Of a DNA stretch of 64,000 nt, positions 53,840-64,000 are shown in pieces. Below the pieces are notes generated by a model, which worked only from the letters and a program-made list of their open reading frames with translations, was not told the origin of the DNA and ran no database searches. Numbering within the stretch: position 1 is the stretch's first letter; each line of letters opens with the position of its first letter. This stretch comes from Heliocidaris erythrogramma (taxonomy: Eukaryota; Echinodermata; Echinoidea; Camarodonta; Echinometridae). The stretch spans positions 25,984,410 to 26,048,409 of the forward strand of contig CM046873.1 in the NCBI GenBank assembly GCA_025617745.1, written 5' to 3'. Both the position numbers and the translations under genes were made by a program.

Positions 53840-56800
53840 CTGCATGAAAAAGTGTAATGTTATATTTAGTTATTGCATCATTTACATGTAATAAAAGCCA
53901 CAATGTTTCCGTTCCTATTTTCTCGATTATTTCCATCTTGGTCTTACCTAATATGGTTCAATTCGACACTCCTTTCTTCGAGTGTATAATTTTCATCTCT
54001 TTATTCCGTATAGTATTCAACTTCACTATACATACAGTGTAATTGGTAGAAAGCCTTCGCCGCACTCCCCTTATACAAAAGATTATCATAATGACCAAAA
54101 TGTATAGTTTCCAGTGGATCTTCTCATCATATTTATGTGCGCGTGCATGTGTATGTGTGCGCGTGTGTTGTTTGTTTTTGTTTTTGTCTGGATAATGCAT
54201 GTCCCACCTACGTTTCTGCTTTCCCCTACAAATTCATAAATAAATCTATTCAAATTTATATGCAATCCATATTTGATTGCTGCATATACCTAGCAACGTG
54301 GACGACTTTCCACGCCCTCCTGCATCAACAACTTTGATTGGTCCGTCTGTGCCGAAGAGAGCATGTGATAGGCTATGGGTATCGACGAATCGACGTCGCC
54401 TATTGGCTGGGACGTGGTAGAGCGGACATTGACGTACGCTTCCATTCTCCTGTAGCTGTATTTCACAGTGAACGAAGATCTACGAAAACGAATGGAATTC
54501 GTACAATAAGCCAATCAGAAGCGAGATTTTAGAATACATTGTTAGAAGAGAGGTGCTGATTGGTTGATGCTAGAAGATAATATTTACGGTGAGTTACGAT
54601 TTCCAAAAAAAAAATCTGTATCAGGGCGTTATGACATTGAATCTTGGGCATTTTTCGGTAGGAGTTGCTTCGAAGTTAGTGCAACAGGGCTACAATTCAA
54701 CTGTTTCAACATGTAACATGTAAAATATGACTGTAGTACCTGACCGGTGTGGAACTATACATGCCTATTTTGAGCAATAAAACAAAATATAAGCCAAGAT
54801 TCAGTAATTTAATTTCATTTCATTTCATTTCATTTTATTTCCAGTACTAGTAAAAGACATACAAAATATACAAAATACAAATCACAATTTACATTTGATA
54901 GAATAAAAAAACGGAGAAAAATATACAAGAGAAACAAACATACAGGTGTTGATAAAAGGGAAAAGTAATTCATAATCTAGTACGTGGAGGGGGATAACAA
55001 AAGCAAATTTGCTTGTCTGGGTTATCCCCCTAATAATCATAATATAAAACTGTAAAGGGAGGGGGTCATTTTAAATATTAATATTGGCACTAAGAAGAGA
55101 GTTGCATTTTTAACAATAAATGTTTTTTAAAATTCCTTTTAAAACTTTGGAGCGATGCAGAATTTTTAATATCATTACTTAACCCATTCCAGAGGACATG
55201 CCCTCTATATCTTATACTTTTTTGCCCTAGGGCTGTTTTAAAGTATATGCTATGAAGTTTTTGTGAGTTCCTGGTATTATAATTATGGACAAAATCATTT
55301 AACATGTACCAATCACTAAAATTTTGTGGTAAGGATTTTTGAACATATTTATACATAAATTCCCCAAGTTGTAAATCACATAGCTGATAAATTGTCAAAA
55401 CATTATATCTTAGAAAAATATCTGAAGTATGTGCTCTAAAATGTATCTTGGCTATTACTCTCAGGGCACGTTTCTGCAATAAAAAGATTCTGTTAACAAG
55501 ATAAGTTGAACTACTTGCCCACAACATACTGCCATATGATAAATGTGGTAAAATTAATGAGTTATAAATAAGTAACAATGCATGTGAGGGTAAAACAAAT
55601 TTAAGTTTGCTCATTACACCAATAACTCGAGCAATTTTTGAACATAAACGATCAATATGGTTTGACCATGTGAGCTTCTCATCAATAGTGAGACCTAAGA
55701 ATTGTACATATTTTATCTGAGTAAGACTATTAGGAATATTTGCAACTTTTATATTTAATAAATTACTGTCAAACTTTGTATTTTGAGTAGTAAAATGCAT
55801 ATAATTTGTTTTATCTAGGTTGACTCGTAGGCCATTAACTTTGAACCAATCAAAGACCTTGTTAGTTTCCATATTCATTTTATACATCAGTGACGTCAGA
55901 TCTGAGTCACTTAAAAAAACATTTGTATCATCTGCAAAGATAATATATGACAGTACCTCAGATACATTAGGAAGGTCGTTTATATAAATGAGAAAAAATA
56001 AAATTGGCCATAATTTTGGCCATAGATGCAGAATGGCGCTCTTTAGGAAGGCAGAAAAATGGAGCCCACTTTGCCCAAGGAGGCCTAATCCCATTACCAA
56101 CATTATTTCCGTCCTGAAACCTTCATTGTGAAAAAGGTTTTTTTTTTCAAATTCATTATCGTCATTATTTTCAAATGTTAGGTTAATATATTATTTGATC
56201 TTTCAAAATAAATATCTATCAGACAAAACACAAAGGTATGCAACTTTGGTGTACTAAGTATTATGGTAATAGGCGGCGCACAATAACCTTTGTAACGTAC
56301 CGACTCGCTTAGGAAGTGACCGAGGAAGGCGAAGGACTGAATTGAGAATCGGGTCTTCAGACGAGCTTGTGACTCGAACTTGACCGAGTCATCCAACGCA
56401 CAGCTATTACAAACGAGAAAACATGCAATGTCAAAACTTAACTGAATTCAATAGAGTATAGGATCTGTCAATTCGACAGAAGGTACAATAATTAACTTGG
56501 CAGGGACATACAGACTGGACTAACTACAAGAAGATGGAATAAAAAAAACAAGAATTTTTACTAGATAAACCTCTTTCGTGAAGTCGGGCAATAAGACTTG
56601 CGACGTGCAGATTTTCAAATTAATCGCAAGAGTTTGTTTTTCGCAATATTTCTTTAACACTTCTGGATAACGATGGTTGTGTTCTTGCGAAGTGTCTGGC
56701 CGCAAATCTAGACAAAATACAGAGAGGAAAACAATCTCCGATCAAACTGGAGAACCATATCTTTAAAGATATATTCCCAGTGAAAATGAACTGGACATAG

Positions 56801-58465
56801 ATAAATAGAGATGCCCGATCTGCATGCATATTTCTGTATGAAATTTCCCTTTATCATTAAAAACACGCGATGCTGCTGAACAAAAAGAGATCCATTTGAA
56901 ACGGACGATACAGGTCAAACTTCGCGATTTTATTAACCTCGTAATATTTCTAAAATGGCAATTTTACTAATTTTGCGATTTTAAAAACATCACAATTGGA
57001 ATATTATTATAACAACAATTATTATACTAACATCACAACATTTCCAACATCTCAATTTAAATATTAAACATCACAATTTTAATAACATCACGATTTTCAC
57101 GATTTTAGTAACATCGCAATATCATTCATTAACATTCACGGAAAACATATAGTGTAAATGTGCTAAAAGTCCCGACTTACTCATTTTCGATGAACCGGTA
57201 GTACAAACGGTCAACAGGGTTGGGAGTGGGTGTGGCTTCGCAAGATTTCAAGAAGATGCGTTGCCCTGGTAACGTGTTGTCAGGGTCATCCAGGAGGACC
57301 TTAGCTTCAAAGAACAGTCGGTCACTGAGTGTGACTTCGAGAGGGTAGTCGGCGTACCTAAATGCAAATAAAATAATTTATGTTAATTTATTCATTCATT
57401 CATTATTTTGTTCGTTCCTTTAAAGTAACGTAGATTCTTCTTCTCGTTGTTTTACACACTTACGTTCAACAAATTCCAGTAGTATGTTTCCAGGAGCATA
57501 AGTTTACTTCAACAGCAGGGACCCGGTGATGTTTATAGCGGAAAGAAGCAGTAAAATTCCGGGTACGAATGAATTGTTTTTACACACTTAATCAGTAAAT
57601 TGAAAGTTTGCATTTTCCAAAGTCAGAGTCTAGATCCTGCCAAAGTTTAAATTCAAAGTCATTTTCAAAGTCAAAGTCCAGATCCTGCCAAAGTTTTAAT
57701 TCAAAGCCTATCTGAAATGCAGTCAGCCTCAACTTTGAATTCACCCTCAATTGATGCGTTCTGTGGAACGCTGCAAATGGACTTTAATAGTGCAATGACT
57801 ATTTTGCTGCTTAAGGTATAGGCTTTTGTTTACGCTAGTTGCAAAGGAATTCAATTCGTTCAATTCGTTTAAGGTTCAAATCTCAAATAATATAAACTCA
57901 CATTTTTATCAGTCAAACAGATGGAATCTCTCCATCCTTTGATGATTTGATGGTATATTTTACCAGACTGCTAAGAAAGCATGGTATACTTGCAAGTAAG
58001 CAACCAGGGGACGGACGGCTTTAAGTCCTCCCCGAGGGACTTGATATTGAGGATTAATGCCTTACCAAAGGACACTAGCGCATCCACTTGGTTTCGAACC
58101 CGGGTCCTCCAGTTACGAGACCACTACTCTACCACTGAGCCATCGCCCTAGCTTCCTCGCTATATCTTAGAAATTGTCATAGTGTTATGCTTTCAAGCAC
58201 AAATTTGATTGAGATCTGATAGGTTTTCTTCTTTACTTACAAAAGAATTATCGGCTTACTTTTGCTTTCACATAATTATGTTTCAATATGGCACGAAAAA
58301 GAGACATGATAACGAAGCTTTTCGACCTGCACTCATCAGGTTATCACGCAGGTATATAACAAATTACTTGAAATCAAATATATTATACTCGATGAACCCG
58401 GACGCAACCCAGACGTTGTAATTTCAGAACAATCGCAAATGTTTGTTTGTAACCTCCTTTTCTTG

Positions 58466-58496
<31 letters not shown>

Positions 58497-61400
58497 CCTC
58501 TTTCTCTCTCCCCCTCTCTCTCTCTCTCGCTCTTCCTTTTCTTCCCGTTTTACCATTATGGAATCCGGTCTACTTACGCATATCTTCGAGAGTAGCTTTC
58601 ATCTTCATACATTTTCATAGAGAAATTGAAAGTGCCATGGCCAGTTCGGTTAAAGACCACTGCGGGTAGATCCGCATCGAACTCGACAAACGTGACCTTG
58701 TCCTTATCCATTTCGCAAACCACGTTGATTGCTGTAGCACTGTGCCGGGTAACCGACGGGTGTCCAGGAACCGTCATAGTGGCTATCCGAATGGTGTTGG
58801 ATATGATTGACTTGCCTCGCCCCGGATCCTTTCAAACAAGCAAAATTGAACAAAATCATATTCTAATACTATATTGTTGTAATGGGGAAATATGACTTAG
58901 TTTGAAGTTTTCTTATCCAATTTTAAGTGAAATATAAATCTTCAATATAACTGATTTAAGCATGTTAATATAGTACATTGTTAATATAGTTTTATCGAAG
59001 CTAAAAAATATGCCTATCCAACTACAAATCTTAAATGACAATACTACATTTGAATACTTTCGTCATAACAGGGGACTATACCATTTATACTATATATATG
59101 TGGAATACAGTGGCAATAACTGATAGTTTGTAACGACAGGCACTTGAAAATAGTTTCTCAAAGTTCACGAACCGGGAGAAGGGGGACTCTCGTCGGAACG
59201 CATAGCCTACTGTTTGATTTTCAGATAATGAGGGGCTTCTTACGATTTTGGTTCCACAATACTGGTAATGTGTCCCCATGACAAAATGGGTCCCATTGTG
59301 TTCCCGTCCTACACAGGTTGGTTCGTTGAAGTGCATGTTGTTCGGGTCTTCAAACGGGACCATTGTCTTGGGGACAAAGATCTGCATGAAAGTCCCGAAG
59401 CATTGGGGACGTGGAAGGAACCGGTCCGTCGGCGGACGGCGGAGACCGCTAGAATCTGTACGATAAGCAGGAAAGCAAAACATAACATAATGTTTTTTAT
59501 AGGAAAAAGGACATGGCCGAATTGGGAATTTAAAAAGATATATAAATTAATCTTTCTATACATCGTTATGTGACTTGAATAACTTCATCATTCTGCTATT
59601 TTTCATTGCCAAAATTAACAAATCTAAACAAGATTATTCGTGTGCGTCTACTTATCTTTGACAAGCTATAGGACGCCCTCTTTAGATCTAACGAAATTGC
59701 TATTATCGTCAGCCTTATGCCAAAAGGGCCTTAAGGCCATAGACTTTATACAGTGATAAGGCCCTTTTGGCATAAGGCCGACGTTATGATCATAGGATTT
59801 GAAGGGAGAAAAAAATGTAGTAGAGTCTATATCCTATGTTGAGATCCTATGTTGAGAATAATTATCAACTTACATAAGTATAAAAAAATTCCAACAGATA
59901 TATCCAGCTATCTCATAGTGAATTCAGGGATTCGATCAAGAATACCTAGTGGTGAGGAGCGGGAAAGGAAAATGAATAGGCCAAAGCTTTAAATGGGTTG
60001 CAATCTATTATTTGACCCTACCTTGCAGGACTTAAAAGCGACTGAAAGCAATCTGGTTGCAATTATGTATCGCTCGTTCTCAGAAAGCGTACTTATACGG
60101 ATTATTATTATTATTCATAAGTTTTTACTCTACTTTGCAGGACTAAAAGCGATCGACTATAAGCAATCGTTCGCCAGCAACTAATTACGATTCATAACCT
60201 ACACTTTTACTCTACAATGAAGGACTACAAGCAGCTGCAGCGATCAAGCTATCTAGTTGACACATTCATCTTGGAATTACTTTTCATCTTGCTCGATCCC
60301 CGGTAACATTTCCTGTAGGCATCGTTAAATCTACCTGTGCCAATATAGAAGTCCCACGAGGCAGCCTTCGACCATGGCTCGCAGCTGCTGAACCCCCTCG
60401 CCAGACCTTCGGGGAGGCTGAGGGTATAGTTGGTCCCTTCGTACAGCAGACCGTCGGGGATGCTGAACAAGATGGCGTTGTAATCGTAAATGAGCCCGTC
60501 TCCAGGTGTGGTCTCGACTTTGACGGAGTGGACCAGGGATTGGTCGTCGGCCTGGTGGATTTGGATCTCTGAAACTTGGTTCGGGCGGGCTATCTGCCGT
60601 CAAATAAAAAGTGCAAGCGATTTAAAATTATTAGGCTAGAGCTTAAGAATTTATGGTTAGGCTTGAGTTCGAAGAAAGCAATTGCTAGGCCTATATATTT
60701 CAAAATGTAAATGTCTGTTGTAAGCCGTTTTTAATGTTGTAAGATTCTAACAAAAAGGATGTTTTTTTCCTAACTCATGCTCAATAATTTCTATATAGCC
60801 GCCGAAATGCATCCCGATTTACTGTTCATTATAAGATTTTGTACATGTATTTCGGATATAGGCCTCTTTCTTGATAAGCAGGCGAGATCTCATATATCGT
60901 ACAGAAAAATATTATTCGATTTGCTATTCATATACGATTCAATCATGTACTTTGTAGGATGTTAGAACGCACACCGTTTGTATATAGCACTATGTCCTTT
61001 CGATTAGCTTTCCATGCAATCTGAGTAATTCTACGTTGTACTGCGCAATTACAACAGGACCGCTCATTTTAAGCAGGAGTCGAATGAACGCGATGTGCGT
61101 CCATCAAGAGCTTACCAGATCATCGAAGACTATCTCGAAGGCTGTCCCCTCGGCTCGGACTGGACTGCCCTCACCGGGGTAGGAGTAAAGAGGATTGGGT
61201 GTGGGGGCACTCTCATCTAAAACAATAAAATTACAGAAAAAGTCAGAATCGGACGACGTGGTTTGCACCCACCTACCAACAAATCAGTTAGTGATAATGC
61301 GCGTTTATGAAAGTTATCAAATTAAAGACCAATGATTATGCAGAAAAGGGACAATGCGACGCACTTTAATTATTTGAGTCATCTTCAACAGTTGAAATAG

Positions 61401-63380
61401 ATAAGGTATCCTCTCTAATACTAATGACCAAAACTGATCACATCTGTCACTGATATCTTCGTTCATTGAGTAGTCAGCTAATTATTGACTATTTGGAAGG
61501 AACTCTACGAAACCTTCTTGTAACATTTGAAGTTTATGGAAGTGATCTTCACTTCTTTTCTTTTTCTAAAGTGAAGGGGAGAGGGTGCATAGATGCATGG
61601 GCATGTTTGAGGGTCAAGTCTATTAAAACTCGATCTTACCTCCTACTGAAATGTCGATACAGCCTTGACTTCCTTGTAATCTAAAGTTAGAAGACAAAAA
61701 TATAATATTACATTTAAAGGTGCTTCTTTTGCTATTTTGAAACCCAAGGGGATAGGCCTACGCATAATCGATCACACAGGTACAACAATAATTTGATTTG
61801 ATGACAGATCACTATAGTTATAGACTGCATAGGACTGCTATAGCCATGATATGACACTCTGGAAAAAGGGGATTCCTTCTCCTTTGTTTCATTAAAAAAG
61901 ATTAATTCAGGTGAAAAATAAAACTCGTTACCCGGTGGTGTCTTCTGGTTGGAAGCAGAAGAGAGACACGCCCCTGTCGTTCTCCTCTGGTGTCCAAGTC
62001 ATTGTGACGTAAGCCTGCAGAGGGTTACCTGGAACCCGGCGAAGAGGGCTCTTCTGCATTCCACGAACGCTGGTCGTGGCGATTTGTCGGATCCTGAAAG
62101 ATTTTGTTTTAAGAAATTAGAGAAACTGAGTAGTGGAATAAAACTGGACAGGGAATACGAAACTCATGAATTTGTGGAAGTTCCGTTCATGGAGAATGTC
62201 ACAAGGGTAAATATTGAAACCGATCGCTGAGGCTCGAGAAACGAGTCAATGCGCTAAATGTATCCTTGGAGTCAACAGGGTGTTCAGACCGTGGTTCAGA
62301 CACAAAAACTTTATACCAAAACGGTATAGCTATACGATGGATCTATGTGTTTGAACGCTGACTAATGAAACGTCGTATAACGAAACTGGGGTCAGAGCAT
62401 CGTTTCGAACTAGAACTCGATAAAGAATCACCTTTCCGCGCGTGTCTGAACGTATGGCGACCATAGAACGGTACTAGTATAACTGCGCGAAAGGTGACCT
62501 TACCTCTCATTTGGGCTAGCGGCGACCATAACAACATGCGCAGTTCAACACTGCGCATCTATACGATTTTTTTTTTGGGGGGGGGGGGTTCTAATCGGTC
62601 GAGATATATTGTGTCTGAACGTTCCGTAGGCTCTACGATGATTTTTTTTCTCTTTATCGAGTTTCGGTATAAACGTTTTGTGTCTGAACAGGGGGTAATT
62701 CCCATGGTACCTCGCGGCAATTAGGGGGATAGTATAGGAAAACCCTACGTGCAGATGGCCTTCTTTATTCTTCATCTTTTTACAGAGGTGGCCACTTAGA
62801 ATGATTTGACCATATCTTCAAATAACTTTCGGTTGTCGTATATATATATATATATATGTTTAGCTTTCGGTCAATGAATAGATAGAATAATGAAATTATT
62901 TTATCCTTTGTATACCACCCTTACACCTGGGGAGCGTTTCATCAAGCGTTTTGTCAGTGATTAATTTGTACTGACAAATTTGCTCTCAGCCAATCAGATA
63001 CAAGGATTTCAGTAGCTTAGAACAGTTGTCGGTAAAAATCACTGACAAAACGCTTGATGAAACGCTCCCATGATACGTTACAAATATTGAGTGGAAAGAG
63101 AAGTTTGCATTACTAACCTTGTTGCATTGGTCAACGTTCTCGCAGTCACGTTAAAACTAAACGTCTGTCCGACCCTCAGGATCCAACACGCGCTCGTCGA
63201 CGGCCCAACGATCAAGGGCTTCGAGCAGGTCATGTCGCCGGTGACCTCGAGCATGAACTGGAAGGGGACTTTGCTGTGCACGACGCCGTTGCTGGAGTCC
63301 TCGATGACGATGGCGACGGCGTACCAGCCGACGTCAGCAGCCCCAGGGAAGAGGATGAGACGGCAGCCGAGTTCTCGATT
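53634..63380 (-). CDS. ZP-domain type I membrane protein, 3' 11 exons
   Basis: Eleven exons join without a phase conflict into 654 residues plus stop. The 5' exons lie beyond the window. Residues 1-275 are extracellular, with motifs GWYAVAIVIED, FQFMLEV and VTMTWTPEENDRG; I know this pattern only as an unnamed module of invertebrate ZP proteins. About 290-545 is a ZP domain with all eight cysteines: four in exons F-G (ZP-N) and four in exons H-J (ZP-C). RRRR at 550-553 is a furin-type site in the position where ZP proteins are cleaved. A hydrophobic helix spans about 603-627, followed by a 27-residue basic tail. Several N-glycosylation sequons occur. ZP proteins polymerise into extracellular filaments after cleavage. 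The specific role here (egg coat, epithelial matrix, receptor) cannot be told. Confidence 0.9.
54290..54479 (-). CDS. ZP gene exon J (last ZP cysteines, furin site)
   Basis: Acceptor TTTCGTAG, donor GTATAT (slightly weak). It is not evident from the longest open frames here, because the real frame differs. It encodes IFVHCEIQLQENGSVRQCPL with cysteines seven and eight, then ANRRRRF, a furin-type site. It enters in phase 0 and exits in phase 1, exactly what exons I and K require. Confidence 0.88.
54809..56010 (-). mobile_element. 5'-truncated LINE in ZP intron
   Basis: A non-LTR retrotransposon in gene orientation within the intron between exons I and J. The RT frame starts around ILFFLIYINDLP (normally preceded by the PQGS motif, missing here), keeps the FADDTNVF active site, and runs to a stop at 55090, with WFKVNGLRVN, FLGLTIDEKLTW and LPHLSYG phrases of the CR1/L2/Jockey-like group. 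The 3' end is a (GAAAT)n tail (plus strand 54809-54843). The frame is intact downstream of the truncation, so the insertion is young. Confidence 0.88.
55090..56010 (-). pseudogene. LINE reverse transcriptase, C-terminal part
   Basis: About 305 residues of RT from just before the FADD motif to the end of the ORF. Polymerase fingers and endonuclease are missing through 5' truncation. An ATG at 56103 extends the frame into unrelated flank and should not be taken as a start. Confidence 0.85.
56301..56403 (-). CDS. ZP gene exon I (ZP-C)
   Basis: Acceptor GTAATAG, donor GTACGT. It completes an Asp codon and encodes CALDDSVKFESQ and RFSIQSFAFLG, with the sixth cysteine. It exits in phase 0. Confidence 0.92.
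57181..57357 (-). CDS. ZP gene exon H (ZP-C)
   Basis: Acceptor GCATTTAG, donor GTAAGT. It encodes YPLEVTLSDRLFFEAKVLL, FLKSCEATPTPNP and LYYRFIEN, the best-conserved part of ZP-C, with the fifth cysteine. Confidence 0.95.
58000..58150 (-). mobile_element. tRNA-Thr-like SINE fragment
   Basis: The minus strand reads GGCGATGGCTCAGTGGTAGA, an anticodon loop containing CGT, and a B-box GGTTCGAAACC, followed by TCCTTTGGTAAGGCATTAAT. It lies in the ZP intron between exons G and H. The tRNA-like head is 58081-58147. Confidence 0.78.
58312..58441. repeat. Dispersed repeat, partner at 15299-15426
   Basis: Inverted relative of 15299-15426, here in the ZP intron. GAGTGCAGGTCGAAAAGCTT-type sequence marks one end. 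A (CT)n tract follows at 58470-58530. Confidence 0.85.
58578..58828 (-). CDS. ZP gene exon G (end of ZP-N, start of ZP-C)
   Basis: Acceptor TTGAAAG, donor GTAAGT. It encodes SNTIRIATM, HSATAINVVCEM (fourth cysteine) and TFNFSMKMYED. It exits in phase 2. Confidence 0.93.
59244..59455 (-). CDS. ZP gene exon F (ZP-N core)
   Basis: Acceptor CGTACAG, donor GTAAGA. It encodes CFGTFMQIFVPKTM, NNMHFNEPTCVG and YQYCGTKI, the first three ZP cysteines with the typical N-E-P-T-C and C-G-T contexts. It has a sequon at NGT. Confidence 0.93.
59707..59783. repeat. 27-bp inverted repeat hairpin
   Basis: CGTCAGCCTTATGCCAAAAG is mirrored by CTTTTGGCATAAGGCCGACG, with a centre of about 23 bases (one mismatch). 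It lies in the ZP intron between exons E and F. Confidence 0.92.
60335..60593 (-). CDS. ZP gene exon E
   Basis: Acceptor ACGGCAG, donor GTAGAT. It encodes IARPNQVSEIQIHQ, ILFSIPDGLLYEGTNYTLSLP and ASWDFYIGTG. It is probably the last part of the module before ZP-N. It exits in phase 1. Confidence 0.9.
61116..61216 (-). CDS. ZP gene exon D
   Basis: Acceptor TTTTAG, donor GTAAGC. It encodes a Pro/Gly-rich linker (DESAPTPNPLYSYPGEGSP) and FEIVFDDL. It exits in phase 0. Confidence 0.88.
61640..61680 (-). CDS. ZP gene exon C (41-bp microexon)
   Basis: Flanked by CTTTAG and GTAAGA. It encodes LQGSQGCIDISVG, enters in phase 2 and leaves in phase 1. The fit in phase on both sides and the lone cysteine support it despite its size. 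Confidence 0.85.
61932..62093 (-). CDS. ZP gene exon B
   Basis: Acceptor CTTTCAG, donor GTAACG. It encodes IRQIATTSVRGM, then AYVTMTWTPEENDRG and LFCFQPEDT. Both ends are phase 2. Confidence 0.9.
62278..62694. mobile_element. Inverted-repeat element in ZP intron
   Basis: The left end GTTCAGACACAAAAACTTTA (after a repeated GTTCAGAC) is mirrored by ACGTTTTGTGTCTGAAC at about 62673-62690. Inner blocks around GGTATAGC and GAACTAGAACTCGATAAAG also recur as mirror images. It is non-coding. Confidence 0.75.
62930..63069. mobile_element. CTCAGCCAAT-family MITE, intact copy
   Basis: The perfect 33-bp inverted ends begin GGGAGCGTTTCATCAAGCGT. The core is ACAAATTTGCTCTCAGCCAA. At 140 bp it is the best-preserved member in the window, only 49 bases from ZP exon A. 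Confidence 0.95.
63118..63380 (-). CDS. ZP gene exon A
   Basis: Acceptor CTCTTCCAG, donor GTTAGT. It opens in phase 0 and encodes NRELGCRLILFPG, GWYAVAIVIEDSS, VPFQFMLEV and two sequons (NVT, NAT). It ends with two bases of an Arg codon. Confidence 0.9.
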
Positions 63381-63425
63381 CTGGAAGAGAAGATGATTGA
63401 CTTCTATAGCCTAGCTCACACGAGG

Positions 63426-63780
63426 CTGACATAAGGACCGCGTCAGTGACTATACTACGGTCTTTTGACGTCATTTTGTCGTTAAAAGATGATTGCAAAG
63501 TTATCAGAACAAACAATACTTTTAACAAATTTTGTATTATGGGTTTATTGCCTTCATTGGCTTGATTAGTGCAGATAATGACGCAATTGAAATGACGTTA
63601 GGACTGCGTCAGTAACTGGTAGCGTCTTTTGTGCAATATGAACAAGTGATATCGCATAAAAAGGTGATTGCAAAAAAAGTAATCAGTGCAAACAAGACTT
63701 TTAACAACTGGCGTATGGATTGATATCCTTCACAATTGTCGATTAGCGCAGGTATTGACGCGGACCTAACGTCAGCAAAA
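63426..63780. repeat. Two-unit imperfect tandem repeat (about 180 bp)
   Basis: Phrases GCGTCAGTAACT/GCGTCAGTGACT, AAAAGATGATTGCAAA/AAAGGTGATTGCAAA, ACTTTTAACAA and TGACGTTAGGAC-like sequence recur about 180 bp apart. No coding content. Upstream ZP exons were not found between here and the window end. Confidence 0.7.
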
Positions 63781-64000
63781 TAATAACCCACTTCGTGTGA
63801 ACCGCGGTTAGTACCGATTGCGCCCAAAGAGACATTTTGATTGCGATTATTACATGCGCTAAGCAAATTCTGTGTTTGCACTGTCCGTATGGCGCATCAA
63901 CGATCGCGTCAGTCGTTGACGCAGTCGTACGTCAGCGAGACGACGCGTCAGGGTTAACGGGTATAAACTTTTATGTAATGTGTTAGTTGAAATTAGGCCT
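63781..64000. other. Non-coding; GC-richer intron or 5' flank
   Basis: Contains GACGCAGTCGTACGTCAGCG and similar CGTCA-rich text. No exon of the ZP gene was recognised. Confidence 0.4.

Noticed and set aside
54137-54532. Frames of 64-74 codons over ZP exon J
   Set aside because: Wrong frame or strand. The exon with correct phase and ZP cysteines uses another frame.
56010-56103. ATG at 56103 as start of an RT gene
   Set aside because: The bases before the ILFFLIYIND phrase do not encode the expected RT motif. The frame simply stays open into flanking intron.

Overview
This is nuclear DNA of an animal, most likely an echinoderm and probably a sea urchin. That assignment is an inference. The genes have GT-AG introns, the sequence is AT-rich, and it is crowded with hairpin-type DNA transposons, tRNA-derived SINEs, a Penelope-like element and microsatellites. 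No bacterial or viral gene layout is present. Three host genes can be supported: one intact single-exon reading frame and two multi-exon genes whose exons I assembled by hand from splice sites, reading phase and family motifs.

Region by region. 0.6-2.0 kb holds two inverted-repeat elements. 2223-4724 (minus) encodes an 833-residue, mostly disordered protein of unknown function; its last codons appear to come from a dispersed repeat. 5-17 kb is almost entirely non-coding: MITEs, foldback elements, SINEs and long pyrimidine tracts. 17.4-19.5 kb is a decayed Penelope-like retroelement (minus) with reverse transcriptase and GIY-YIG domains. 20.5-22.1 kb carries a cluster of a short motif resembling AATTTGAATG that changes orientation. 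22.2-35.4 kb is a tandem segmental duplication: two 5.2-5.3 kb copies nearly identical by eye, a truncated piece on the left, and a diverged, internally inverted copy on the right. Insertions private to each copy allow the events to be ordered.

35.5-37.3 kb is a transposon with inverted repeats of about 230 bp. 37.6-47.7 kb (plus) is the LTO1 gene, adaptor for iron-sulfur cluster loading of ABCE1, in four exons that join in phase to 151 residues with a complete deca-GX3 motif. Its 6.2 kb first intron holds a 1.1 kb foldback element with an 8-bp target duplication, a 137-bp palindrome and a duplicated element. Its third intron holds a TTAA-flanked transposon relic with a broken THAP domain (Kolobok-like).

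48-52.7 kb is repeats and a multiply interrupted LINE remnant. 53.6-63.4 kb (minus) is the 3' part of a zona pellucida (ZP) domain membrane-protein gene: 11 exons, 654 residues, all eight ZP cysteines, an RRRR furin-type site, a transmembrane helix and a short basic tail. Its 5' exons lie beyond the window. A 5'-truncated LINE sits in the intron before the exon that carries the last two ZP cysteines.

The three host genes have no evident functional link. The notable biology is the mobile-element architecture: at least a dozen hairpin or inverted-repeat families, several with identifiable target-site duplications, and one mobile element carrying both a tRNA-Arg-like sequence and a telomeric TTAGGG array.
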